From the NCBI GenBank assembly GCA_034667465.1, contig JAXDJV010000013.1, positions 1 to 64,000 on the forward strand: DNA of 64,000 nt, read 5' to 3'. The notes below the pieces were generated by a model, which had not been told where the DNA came from, searched no databases, and worked only from the letters and a program-made list of their open reading frames with translations. The translations under genes were made by a program, and so were the position numbers. Origin of the DNA: JAOBAU01 sp034667465 (GTDB lineage: Bacteria; Acidobacteriota; Thermoanaerobaculia; Gp7-AA8). Positions 56,583 through 64,000 of this stretch are shown in pieces. Every line of letters starts with the position of its first letter. Positions within the stretch are counted from its first letter, which is position 1.

Positions 56583-58181
56583 ATGACTCGGCCGCTCGTC
56601 GCGCTCTTCCTCCTTCTCGCCGCGCTCCCGCTCAGCCCCGCCAATCCGATCAAGCCGGAAGCGATTGCCGCGCACGTCCGCTTCCTCGCCGACGATCTGC
56701 TCGAAGGTCGTGAAACCGGCAGCCGCGGACACGCAATCGCCGCGCGTTACGTCGCCGCGCAGTTCGCCGCGGCCGGACTGACGCCGGCCGGCGACGGCAA
56801 CACGTTCTTTCAGCGCGTGCCGCTGCGAGGCTCGCGGCTCGTGCCGGAATCGTCATCGTTCGCCGTGCTCGACGGAGATCGCCGGCTCGAGTTCGTGCAT
56901 CGCAAAGACGTGTCGATCGCGCCGGGACTCACTCCGCTCGCCGACGTCGACGCGCCGGTCGTCTTCGCCGGCTACGGCGTCGTCGCACCGGAGTTGAATC
57001 ATGACGACTACGCCGGCATCGACGTGAAGGGGAAGATCGTGATGACCGTTCGCGGCGCGCCTGCGTCGTTTGCGAACGACCCGCGCGCGTATTACTCGAC
57101 CGGCGCCGTCAAAGGACACTTCGCCGCGGAGCGCGGCGCGATCGGAATGATCAGCGTCAAAGGTCCGGTCGAAGAAGCGCGGCTCCCCTTCTCCGTCGAG
57201 CTCGCGCGACCGCCGGCCGCGCCGATGAACTACGTGAATGCAAACGGCGAGATCGAAGGAGCGTTCCCGCAAATCCGCGGACGGGCGAGCGTCAGCATCA
57301 CGGTCGCGGCCGCGCTCTTCGCGCACGCGCAGATGCCGCTCGCTGCCGCACTCGCCGACGTCGAGCGCGGTCTCACTCGCTCTTTCCCGCTCGAGACACG
57401 CGTCGCCATGCACACGACGACGACCTTCTCCGACATCGTCAGCGAAAACATCGTTGCGCTGTTGCGCGGCAGCGATCCGACGCTGCGTGCTGAGCACATC
57501 GTCTACAGCGCGCACGTCGATCACCTCGGCGTCGATCCGGACAACAAGACCGACCCGATCTACAACGGCGCGCTCGACAACGCGTCCGGCGTCGCGGAGC
57601 TGATCGAGATCGCGAAAGCATTCGCAGCGCTGCCGCAAAGACCGAAGCGCTCGATCCTGTTCGTCGCGCTGACAGCGGAAGAAAAGGGCGAACAGGGCGC
57701 GGCCGCGTTCGCCGATCGATCGAAAGAGAAGCTGATCGCCGACATCAACATGGACATGTTCATGATGTTGTATCCGGTGAAAGACGTCGTGCTCCTCGGC
57801 GGCGAACACAGCACGCTCGGCGAATCGGCGGCGCGCGCCGCACGCGCGGCCGGCTTCATCGTCTCGCCCGATCCGCAGCCGGAAGAAGTGCGATTCGTCC
57901 GCAGCGATCAGTACGCGTTCGTGAAGAAAGGAATCCCGGCCATTCACATCAAGGCGGGATTGCAGAGCCGCGATCCGAAGATCGATGCGATGAAACTGTC
58001 GAAGGAATGGCTGCGCGAGTTCTACCACTCGCCGCGGGACGAATCATCGCAGCCGATCGACTGGCCGTCGGGCGCGCGCTACGCGTACGCGAACTTCCTC
58101 CTCGGCGTCGAGCTCGCGAACGCGCCATCAGCGCCGCACTGGAAAGCGGGCGACTTCTTCGCGGGGAAGTTCGTACGATGA
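56583..58181 (+). CDS. Exported M28-family aminopeptidase
   Basis: 532 residues. Signal peptide (LVALFLLLAALPLSPA), pro-region with FLADDLLEGRETGSRGHAIA, a PA-like part (GIDVKGKIVMTVRGAPASFA), then zinc ligands: HVDHLG (His about 310), ALDNASGV, the catalytic pair AEEKGEQGA (about 365), INMDMFM (Asp about 389) and IPAIHIKAG (His about 454). All five ligands are visible. Periplasmic or secreted peptide scavenging. Followed by a BtuF-like gene with a 4-bp overlap. Confidence 0.9.
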   Translation: MTRPLVALFLLLAALPLSPANPIKPEAIAAHVRFLADDLLEGRETGSRGHAIAARYVAAQFAAAGLTPAGDGNTFFQRVPLRGSRLVPESSSFAVLDGDRRLEFVHRKDVSIAPGLTPLADVDAPVVFAGYGVVAPELNHDDYAGIDVKGKIVMTVRGAPASFANDPRAYYSTGAVKGHFAAERGAIGMISVKGPVEEARLPFSVELARPPAAPMNYVNANGEIEGAFPQIRGRASVSITVAAALFAHAQMPLAAALADVERGLTRSFPLETRVAMHTTTTFSDIVSENIVALLRGSDPTLRAEHIVYSAHVDHLGVDPDNKTDPIYNGALDNASGVAELIEIAKAFAALPQRPKRSILFVALTAEEKGEQGAAAFADRSKEKLIADINMDMFMMLYPVKDVVLLGGEHSTLGESAARAARAAGFIVSPDPQPEEVRFVRSDQYAFVKKGIPAIHIKAGLQSRDPKIDAMKLSKEWLREFYHSPRDESSQPIDWPSGARYAYANFLLGVELANAPSAPHWKAGDFFAGKFVR

Positions 58182-58960
58182 TCGTTCGCGACGTGCGCGG
58201 AGTCGAACACGATTTCACCCGCGCGCCACGCCGTGTCGTCTCGCTCGTCCCGTCACTCACCGAATCGCTCTTCGATCTCGGAGCGGGCGATGTCGTCGTC
58301 GCCATCACTGACTTCTGCATCTTCCCGCCCGGCCTCGCATTACCGCGCGTCGGCGGAACGAAGAATCCCGACGTTGATGCGATTCGCGCGCTCGAGCCCG
58401 ACCTCGTCTACATGAACCTCGAGGAGAACGTGAAACGGCACGGCGATGCGATCGAAGCGTTCGCGCCGCTGTTCGTCACGGAGCCGAAGAGCGTCGACGA
58501 CGTCGCGTCGCTCATCGCGACGCTCGGCGCGATTCATCATCGCGATTCGCAGCCGCTCGTCGCTGCCCTGAACGGTGCGCTGAACGCCGCGCGATTCACC
58601 GCGCCGTCGTTCAGGTTTCTCTGTCCGATCTGGAAGAAGCCGTGGATGTGGTGCGGCGGCGACACCTACGTTTCAAATCTCGTCGAGAGCGCCGGCGGCC
58701 GCAACCTGATGCGCGATCGCGAGCGTTATCCGTCGCTGGATCTCGACTGCGCGCTGGCGCTCGAGCCGGACGTGATCTTCCTGCCTGATGAGCCGTTTCT
58801 CTTCACCGAGGAGGAGGCGGCGGAGATTCGCGAGTCATCGAATGCGCGCGTGGTCGGACCGTTTCCCGGCCATCTCTTCACGTGGCACGGAACGCGGACG
58901 ATCGAAGGGCTGCGCTTCCTCGCAACTACGTTGCGAGAATCTCTTCCGCCCAGTTTCTGA
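58178..58960 (+). CDS. BtuF-like helical-backbone metal-receptor protein without signal peptide
   Basis: 260 residues. Matches class III binding proteins for cobalamin/heme/siderophore (RRVVSLVPSLTESLFDLGAG, then GTKNPDVDAIRALEPDLVYM, and a C-terminal lobe with NLVESAGGRNLMRDRERYPS, LEPDVIFLPDEPF). The ATG overlaps the M28 stop and no signal peptide or lipobox is present, so an ABC-import role in the periplasm would need another export route. No permease or ATPase gene is adjacent. Overlaps the convergent hydrolase by 35 bp. Confidence 0.8.
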   Translation: MIVRDVRGVEHDFTRAPRRVVSLVPSLTESLFDLGAGDVVVAITDFCIFPPGLALPRVGGTKNPDVDAIRALEPDLVYMNLEENVKRHGDAIEAFAPLFVTEPKSVDDVASLIATLGAIHHRDSQPLVAALNGALNAARFTAPSFRFLCPIWKKPWMWCGGDTYVSNLVESAGGRNLMRDRERYPSLDLDCALALEPDVIFLPDEPFLFTEEEAAEIRESSNARVVGPFPGHLFTWHGTRTIEGLRFLATTLRESLPPSF

Positions 58961-59561
58961 TCGTCTCTTCGACGGCGTCGATCTGCTTGGTGAAGAAGTG
59001 ATCGGCGCCGGTGACGATGACGCTCTCGGCGTTGCGAATCTGCGGCACGAGCTTCTCGAATTTCGCCAGCTCGCCGTGCTCGTCCTGCGTGCCGTGCAGC
59101 AACAGCATCGGCTTCTCGCAGTGGCGGAGATAGCTGAAGTCGTATTTGTTGACCGGCGTTCCGATGAGGAAGATCGCGTCGACGTACGACAGCTCGCACG
59201 CAACGCGCGACGCGACCCACGAACCGAATGAGAAGCCGCCGACGAACAGCTTTTTGCCCGGATGCTTTTTCACGATCCAGTCGATGGCGGCCATGACGTC
59301 GGACTGTTCGCCATCGCCTTCATCGTGAGTGCCGGCGCTCGCGCCGACACCGCGGAAGTTGAAGCGGAGCGTCGCGACGTTGGCGGCTTCGAGTCCGCGC
59401 GCGGCGCGAAAGACGACCTTGTTGTGCAGCGTGCCGCCGCCGAGCGGATGCGGATGACAGACGACGGCGACGCCGGCCGGATCCTGCAGTTCGCGGTAGA
59501 GCGCTTCGAGACGGCCGGCGCTCGAAAAGAGATCGACGTGACGGAGAGGTTTCGGATTCAC
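58926..59561 (-). CDS. Alpha/beta hydrolase (dienelactone hydrolase-like)
   Basis: 211 residues, no signal peptide. The HPHPLGGGTLHNKVV start and nucleophile GGFSFGSW (about residue 113) are typical of the small cytoplasmic alpha/beta hydrolases near acyl-transfer genes; the catalytic His is probably in ADHFF. Overlaps the Rieske gene start by 4 bp (ATGA), forming an operon. Confidence 0.85.
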   Translation of the reverse strand: MNPKPLRHVDLFSSAGRLEALYRELQDPAGVAVVCHPHPLGGGTLHNKVVFRAARGLEAANVATLRFNFRGVGASAGTHDEGDGEQSDVMAAIDWIVKKHPGKKLFVGGFSFGSWVASRVACELSYVDAIFLIGTPVNKYDFSYLRHCEKPMLLLHGTQDEHGELAKFEKLVPQIRNAESVIVTGADHFFTKQIDAVEETIRNWAEEILAT

Positions 59562-59866
59562 GAGAGCTTCACCAGGATGCGATCGCCTTCGATGCGAACT
59601 TCATGCGTGCCGACGGAAATGTCCGGATTCCCGGCACAAAGTCCGGTCGCAACATCGAATCCCCACAAATGCCACGGACAGACGATCTCGTTCCCGATGA
59701 TGTCCCCCTCAGACAGCGGACCGCCGCGATGCGGACAGGTGTTGTCGGTTGCAAAAAATCCGGCGGCGGTATGACAGAGCGCGACCCGCCGCTCCCCGAT
59801 GGCCACTCCCTTCACGCGTCCCGCAGGCAACTCGCTGACGCTCGCGACGTCGATGAAGTCGGTCAT
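59558..59866 (-). CDS. Rieske-type [2Fe-2S] ferredoxin
   Basis: 102 residues, a single Rieske fold: cluster boxes CPHRGGPL and CPWHLWGFD with the two His and two Cys ligands. Small soluble Rieske ferredoxins feed electrons to oxygenases; no oxygenase gene is adjacent. Followed by the hydrolase with a 4-bp overlap. Upstream lies a heptad repeat. Confidence 0.92.
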   Translation of the reverse strand: MTDFIDVASVSELPAGRVKGVAIGERRVALCHTAAGFFATDNTCPHRGGPLSEGDIIGNEIVCPWHLWGFDVATGLCAGNPDISVGTHEVRIEGDRILVKLS

Positions 59867-59895
59867 TCGAGGCGCGGATAGTACCCTAACCCCCA

Positions 59896-59971
59896 GTGCA
59901 GAGTGCTGAGTGCTGAGTGCTGAGTAAAAGCAGGCCGACGCGAAGCGACTCAGCACTCTGCACTCAGCACT
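59896..59971. repeat. GTGCTGA-heptad inverted repeat (copy 3)
   Basis: Left arm GTGCAGAGTGCTGAGT then two more GCTGAGT-like units; right arm ACTCAGCACTCTGCACTCAG. It lies between the AmmeMemoRadiSam stop and the Rieske start. Confidence 0.88.
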
Positions 59972-59977
59972 GAATCG

Positions 59978-61099
59978 TCATCGAAGCGCCACCGCCCGCG
60001 GAACACCATTCCGTCCCACCGCCGCCGTCCCATCCCACCGCCCGGGAATCTCGGTTCCGCACTTCGCGCATGCTCCCTCGTGCATATCGAACGACGTCAC
60101 GCGGAAACCTTCGCGGCCGATGACGATGTTGTTGCAGGTCGGGCAGTGCGTTCCTTCGCGATCGCCGAACGCGCCGGGAATGTTGCCGGGGTAGATGTAG
60201 CGCAGTCCGGCGCGGCGTCCGATCTCGTATGCGCGCAGGAGATGGCTGGCGGTCGTGTTCGGGTTCGCCGTCATTTTGTAATCCTGATGAAACGCGGTGA
60301 TGTGCCAGGGGATGTCGACGTCGACGCTCGCGATGAACTCGGCCATGTGCGTCAGCTCTTCATCCGAATCGTTGAAGCCGGGAACGACGAGCGTGACGAT
60401 CTCGACCCAGATGCCGCGCTGCTTCAATCCTTTGATCGTTTCGAGCACCGGCTCGAGCTGGCCGCCGAGATCGCGATACGCCTTCTGTGTGAAGCCCTTC
60501 AGATCGACTTTGTAGAGCTCGACATAGGGCGCGATGTAATCGAGAACCTGTTCCGTTCCGTTGCCGTTCGAGACATACGAACAGATGAGCCCTTCCCGCT
60601 TCGCTTCACGGAAAATCTCCACCGCCCATTCGCTGGTGATGAGCGGTTCGTTGTACGTCGACGTGATGACCTTCGCCCCGTGACGCTTCGCGAGACGAAT
60701 GAGATCGGCCGGCTCGAGATCGGTCGGCGCCGCGCCGGCAACCGGATCGCGCAGCGCCTGCGACGTCACCCAGTTCTGACAATAGCCGCAGTGGTAATCG
60801 CAGCCGAGCATCCCGAATGACAGCGCGAGCGCGCCGGGGTACGCGTGAAAGAACGGCTTCTTCTCGATCGGATCGACCTGCAGCGCCGCGGCATAACCGC
60901 GCGGCACTTTCAACACGCCGCCTTCATTGAAGCGGACCTTGCAGATCCCGCTCAGTCCGTCGAGGATTTTGCAGCGATGCCCGCACGCGTAGCAGCGCAC
61001 GGCGTTGTTTTCCAGCTTGTCGTAAAGCTCGGGAGCGCCTTCCGCGGTGCGTCGCGCGAGGAGATCACCGAGCGTCGATTTCGTTTGTGCGGCAGGCAT
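59978..61099 (-). CDS. AmmeMemoRadiSam-system radical SAM enzyme
   Basis: 373 residues. An N-terminal zinc-like CYACGHRC and SGICKVRFNEGG region precedes the radical SAM motif MLGCDYHCGYCQNW (about residue 100) and later CPTCNN and CAKCG pairs. This is the AmmeMemoRadiSam/PflA-like family often encoded with AMMECR1 and MEMO genes; neither is near here. Substrate unknown. Likely last gene of an antiporter-PAP2-radical SAM strand (17 bp gap). The longer upstream frame is antisense shadow. Confidence 0.9.
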   Translation of the reverse strand: MPAAQTKSTLGDLLARRTAEGAPELYDKLENNAVRCYACGHRCKILDGLSGICKVRFNEGGVLKVPRGYAAALQVDPIEKKPFFHAYPGALALSFGMLGCDYHCGYCQNWVTSQALRDPVAGAAPTDLEPADLIRLAKRHGAKVITSTYNEPLITSEWAVEIFREAKREGLICSYVSNGNGTEQVLDYIAPYVELYKVDLKGFTQKAYRDLGGQLEPVLETIKGLKQRGIWVEIVTLVVPGFNDSDEELTHMAEFIASVDVDIPWHITAFHQDYKMTANPNTTASHLLRAYEIGRRAGLRYIYPGNIPGAFGDREGTHCPTCNNIVIGREGFRVTSFDMHEGACAKCGTEIPGRWDGTAAVGRNGVPRAVALR

Positions 61100-61116
61100 G
61101 ACGGATAAAACAAGCG

Positions 61117-62145
61117 TCACCCATGCACGATTTCGCCCAGTTTCAGCCAGCGATTGAGCCGGTAGATGCGCGCGAAGATCGCGTACGAAACGTACGCAAG
61201 CACGAGTCCGGCAATCGAATCGATGAGGTAGTGCCAGCCGGTCACGACCGAGCCGATGAAGATGAAGAGCGTGAAGATGCCGAAGACGATTCCGCCGTAG
61301 CGCCAGAGCCGCCGCATCCAGAGAAAGACGTACATTTGAAACGCGACGTGCATGCTCGGAAATGCGGCGACGCCGAGGAGAATGCCGATCGGCCTGTCGG
61401 GCGTGATGGCGTGATGGATGACGAGCTGATAGTTCGTCATCAGCATCGACTGCAGATACTGCGTGTGCACGAGGAGCGGCGCGTATTCGAGCCAGACCTG
61501 CGGAAAGCGATACGCCGGACCGAGCGACGGCACGAGCACGTAAAGCCACGCGCTGGCGATCCACATCAGCGTGTTGCCGTCGTTGAACGCGATGCGAACG
61601 CGGCGGCTCGGCGACGAGAGGAAATAGATGAAGGCGATGTTGATGCTGGCGACGAAGACGTACGCATACGTGAAGTCGACGAAGCGCAGCGCGGCCGCGT
61701 TCGAGAAGATGCTGAGGAAGAAGACCGTCGGCGAGAGGCCGAACGAGATGGCGCGATCGAGATCCCACAGCTGCTGATCGAAGAGTCGCGGATGCATGAC
61801 CGGGATCGTCAGCTTGATCCACGCGTAGGTGTGAATCGTCAGCGTGATGAAGAAGAGCAGCCGCGCGGAGTCGAGCAGCCACGCTTTCGAGCGGACGATT
61901 TTGAGGTACGCGCGAAGCTCGCCGTTTCCGCGGAAGTGCGCGACGACGGCGCGGATGATGACGCCGGCGATGAGCTGAACGATCGCGGGCGGAATCAGCT
62001 GCAGCATCATCTTCGGCATGCTGTAAAGCGCGCCGGCGATGCCGTAGCGGAGCAGGACTCCGTGAATGATCAGCAGATTCGCGATCGTGAAGAGCTCGAA
62101 GAAATACGGCCGGTGAACGGCGCGCGCGATCTTCGGATCACTCAT
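61117..62145 (-). CDS. PAP2-type membrane phosphatase (inositolphosphotransferase-like)
   Basis: 342 residues, about six transmembrane helices. PAP2 catalytic signs: AAFPSMHVAF (C2 His) and SVVTGWHYLIDSIAGL (C3 His and Asp), as in Aur1/inositolphosphotransferase-like PAP2 proteins. Acts on phospholipids or isoprenyl phosphates. The ATG overlaps the antiporter stop region by 8 bp, so it is translationally coupled. Confidence 0.88.
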   Translation of the reverse strand: MSDPKIARAVHRPYFFELFTIANLLIIHGVLLRYGIAGALYSMPKMMLQLIPPAIVQLIAGVIIRAVVAHFRGNGELRAYLKIVRSKAWLLDSARLLFFITLTIHTYAWIKLTIPVMHPRLFDQQLWDLDRAISFGLSPTVFFLSIFSNAAALRFVDFTYAYVFVASINIAFIYFLSSPSRRVRIAFNDGNTLMWIASAWLYVLVPSLGPAYRFPQVWLEYAPLLVHTQYLQSMLMTNYQLVIHHAITPDRPIGILLGVAAFPSMHVAFQMYVFLWMRRLWRYGGIVFGIFTLFIFIGSVVTGWHYLIDSIAGLVLAYVSYAIFARIYRLNRWLKLGEIVHG

Positions 62146-63226
62146 GAACGGCGATCGGCGTTGCCGGCAGGAAGTAGAGCGCGACCGCGATGATCGCGTA
62201 GACGGCGAGCAGCTGAATGCCCTCGTACCAGTTCGTCTCGCCGTCCATCACGAGGTAGGCGAAGATCGCGACGGCGAGTCCGACGGCGAGCATCTCGAAC
62301 GGCGTGAAGAGCAGATCGAGCGGATGGCCGAGCGGATACGAGAGGAAGACGAGCAGCGGCGTGACGAAGAGCGCGATCTGCACGCTCGACTGCATCGAGA
62401 TGTTGAGCGCCGTGTCCATCTGATTCTTCCGCGCGAGAATCACGGCGGTCGAATGTTCGGCGGCGTTGCCGACGATGGCGACGACGACGAAGCCGAGGAA
62501 GATCTCGTTCATCCCCCACGCCCGTCCCGCGGCGCCAACCGCATGCACAAGCCCCTCGGCGACGACGCCCATCAGACCGCTGGCGAGGAGCAGCAGACCG
62601 ACAGCGCGTCGCATCGACCACGGATTCTCGAGCTCATCGGCCGGCTCGCCGGCAATGGCGCTGAGCCGCTCGCGATGCGTTTTGAAACTGAAGAGGAGTC
62701 CGAGTGCGTAGGTGACGATGAGGATGACGGAAGTGCCGACCGAGACCTGATGGATCAGCTCCGGATGATGCGCGTGCAGCGCCTGGCGAAAGAAGAGCGC
62801 CGGCACGAGGAACGCGCTGACCGCGAGAATCAGCTGACCGGCCTGCGACTCCGCGGCGAGCGCGTTGAACTTCAGCGTCTCGCGGTTCCAGCCGCCGACG
62901 AGCATCGACAGTCCGGCGACGAAAAGCAGGTTGCCGAGAATCGAGCCGGTGAGCGATGCGCGAACGACGTCCGGCAACCCGGCGCGGATCGCGAAGATGG
63001 CGATGATCAGCTCCGCGAAGTTGCCGAACGTGGCGTTGAAGAGCGCGCCGTACGTCGGTCCCATCCGATGCGCGAGCTGCTCGGTGCTGGATCCGATCCA
63101 CGCCGCCAGCGGCAACACCGCCAGACACGCCACGATGAACTGCAGCACGAGGTTGTGCCCGAAGAACTGCAGGTAAATCGCGAACGGGATGGCGGCGTAG
63201 AAGAGGTAGGTGGCGGCGCGCTTCAT
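62138..63226 (-). CDS. Ca2+/cation antiporter (CaCA family)
   Basis: 362 residues, about ten to eleven transmembrane helices. The two alpha repeats are FNATFGNFAELIIAIFAIRA and VVAIVGNAAEHSTAVILARK, with the acidic E of GNFAE/GNAAE that binds the cation. ChaA/VCX-like Ca2+:H+ antiporter is the best guess. ATG 63226 lies 9 nt after a TATTCT box. Confidence 0.9.
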   Translation of the reverse strand: MKRAATYLFYAAIPFAIYLQFFGHNLVLQFIVACLAVLPLAAWIGSSTEQLAHRMGPTYGALFNATFGNFAELIIAIFAIRAGLPDVVRASLTGSILGNLLFVAGLSMLVGGWNRETLKFNALAAESQAGQLILAVSAFLVPALFFRQALHAHHPELIHQVSVGTSVILIVTYALGLLFSFKTHRERLSAIAGEPADELENPWSMRRAVGLLLLASGLMGVVAEGLVHAVGAAGRAWGMNEIFLGFVVVAIVGNAAEHSTAVILARKNQMDTALNISMQSSVQIALFVTPLLVFLSYPLGHPLDLLFTPFEMLAVGLAVAIFAYLVMDGETNWYEGIQLLAVYAIIAVALYFLPATPIAVHE

Positions 63227-63235
63227 GCGGGCGAA

Positions 63236-63241
63236 AGAATA
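63236..63241 (-). promoter_or_regulatory. -10 box TATTCT of the antiporter operon
   Basis: Minus-strand TATTCT ends 9 nt before the ATG at 63226, at the edge of a heptad repeat. Confidence 0.5.
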
Positions 63242-63244
63242 CAG

Positions 63245-63337
63245 GATGAGGCATGGGGCATGAGGTATGAGTCGCTTCGCGTACGCGACGATCCACGCCG
63301 ACGCGGAGCGACTCATACCTCCTACCTCATGCCTCAG
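63245..63337. repeat. GCATGAG-heptad inverted repeat (copy 3)
   Basis: Left arm begins GATGAGGCATGGGGCATGAG and continues GTATGAGTCGC; right arm is GCGACTCATACCTCCTACCT followed by CATGCCTCA. It separates the divergent antiporter and enoyl-CoA hydratase -10 boxes. Confidence 0.9.
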
Positions 63338-63340
63338 CAC

Positions 63341-63346
63341 TAGAAT
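63341..63346 (+). promoter_or_regulatory. -10 box TAGAAT of the enoyl-CoA hydratase
   Basis: TAGAAT ends 6 nt before the ATG at 63353. Confidence 0.55.
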
Positions 63347-63352
63347 CGCCGC

Positions 63353-64000
63353 ATGCTCATAACCACCACCACCGGCCCAATCACGACCATCACGCTAAAC
63401 CGTCCGGAGAAGTTGAACGCCTTCGCGGGCACGATGCGCGAGGAGCTGATCGATGCGCTGCGCGCGGCGGAAGCGGATGCGAGTTGTCGCGTCGTCATCA
63501 TTACGGGCGCGGGGCGTGGGTTTTGTGCGGGGGGTGACATCGAGTACATGAGCGGGCTGCAGAAGAACGGTGACGTTGCTGCATTTCGGAAGCTGCTCGA
63601 TGCGGGGCGGGCGATCGTGACGACGATTGCAGCGATGCCGAAGCCGGTGATCGCTGCGGTGAACGGCGTGGCGGCGGGGGCGGGATGCAATCTCGCGCTG
63701 GCTTGTGATTATCGGATTGCATCCGAGACGGCGAAGTTCAGCGAATCGTTCGTGAAGATCGGGATGCATCCTGACTGGGGCGGGACGTGGCTGCTGCCGC
63801 GACTCGTCGGCCGCAGCCGCGCGCTGGAATTGCTGATGACCGGACGGATGATCGATGCGGCGGAAGCGCTCACCATCGGGCTCGTCGATCGCGTCGTCGC
63901 GGCGGACGATCTCACATCAGCGACAGAGCAACTCGCGAATGCGCTCGCGTCGGCGCCGCCGATTCCGCTCGCCGGAATCAAGCGCGCGCTGGCTGCATCC
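63353..64000 (+). CDS. Enoyl-CoA hydratase/isomerase, cut by right edge
   Basis: The frame is open to the last base (216 codons), so the C-terminus is missing. Crotonase fold: TLNRPEKLNAFAGTM, oxyanion loops GAGRGFCAGGDI and VAAGAGCNLALACD, and KIGMHPDWGGTWLLPRLVG. The P-D-x-GGTW stretch, with Asp rather than Glu, resembles PaaG-type enzymes. Hydrates or isomerises enoyl-CoA. Start fixed by a TAGAAT box 6 nt upstream. Confidence 0.9.
   Translation, partial: MLITTTTGPITTITLNRPEKLNAFAGTMREELIDALRAAEADASCRVVIITGAGRGFCAGGDIEYMSGLQKNGDVAAFRKLLDAGRAIVTTIAAMPKPVIAAVNGVAAGAGCNLALACDYRIASETAKFSESFVKIGMHPDWGGTWLLPRLVGRSRALELLMTGRMIDAAEALTIGLVDRVVAADDLTSATEQLANALASAPPIPLAGIKRALAAS

Overview
The window is GC-rich (roughly two thirds G+C by eye), densely coded on both strands and mostly chromosomal. 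Lipoproteins with clear lipoboxes, a LolC/E-type permease, a LolB-like lipoprotein, TPR proteins and a SpoIID-like lytic factor indicate a double-membraned (Gram-negative) bacterium. The MXAN_5187-type domain, the DUF4388 protein, secreted proteins with Cys-rich or W-G-x-Y-L-x-W repeats, and intergenic repeats that read as HPERSEG-like peptides fit an Acidobacteriota-like (perhaps Thermoanaerobaculia-like) genome. That placement is an inference from gene content only. No tRNA, rRNA or CRISPR array was seen, and no stretch over 300 bases lacks a gene.

Layout. 1-0.8 kb: the end of an IS110 transposase cut by the window edge. 0.9-6.2 kb: radical SAM/SPASM enzyme, TauE-like permease, small zinc-binding anti-sigma-like protein, polar amino acid ABC transporter (ATPase plus a binding-protein/permease fusion) and a hydrolase. 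6.3-13.3 kb: M28 peptidase, NUDIX protein, HrpB helicase and an HExxH metallopeptidase. 13.4-15.7 kb: MarR-YceI pair divergent from a thioesterase-TetR pair, with visible operators. 15.7-19.1 kb: TPR / LolB-like / ispE operon. 19.2-23.8 kb: DUF4388-J-like-TPR protein, secreted proteins and a decayed antitoxin. 23.8-26.9 kb: korAB 2-oxoacid:ferredoxin oxidoreductase. 26.9-31.3 kb: plsC, a DUF2059/GspG-like protein, selA, an MXAN_5187-type protein and a TPR lipoprotein. 31.4-38 kb: aminotransferase, lysS, LolC/E permease, lipoprotein, rimI, tsaB, dCMP deaminase. 38-43 kb: response regulator, FHA protein with an A10 slippery run into a membrane-domain frame, and SpoIID. 43-56.6 kb: aminotransferase, DnaC-like loader, nucleotidyl-cyclase-like protein, nuclease-XPD helicase, OsmC, response regulator, asnB and GT39. 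56.6-64 kb: M28 peptidase, BtuF-like protein, hydrolase, Rieske protein, AmmeMemoRadiSam enzyme, PAP2, Ca2+/cation antiporter, and an enoyl-CoA hydratase running off the right edge.

Three cross-cutting signals stand out. (1) Many transcription-unit-first genes have a TANNNT -10 box ending only 6-10 nt before the start codon, implying widespread leaderless mRNAs; this also decides several starts. (2) Short intergenic inverted repeats of several families, some with arms built from 7-nt units, sit against gene ends and can supply stop codons. (3) The FHA gene at 38.4 kb ends in ten adenines, and the -1 frame is open into a membrane protein, suggesting slippage or frameshifting that yields a short and a long product.
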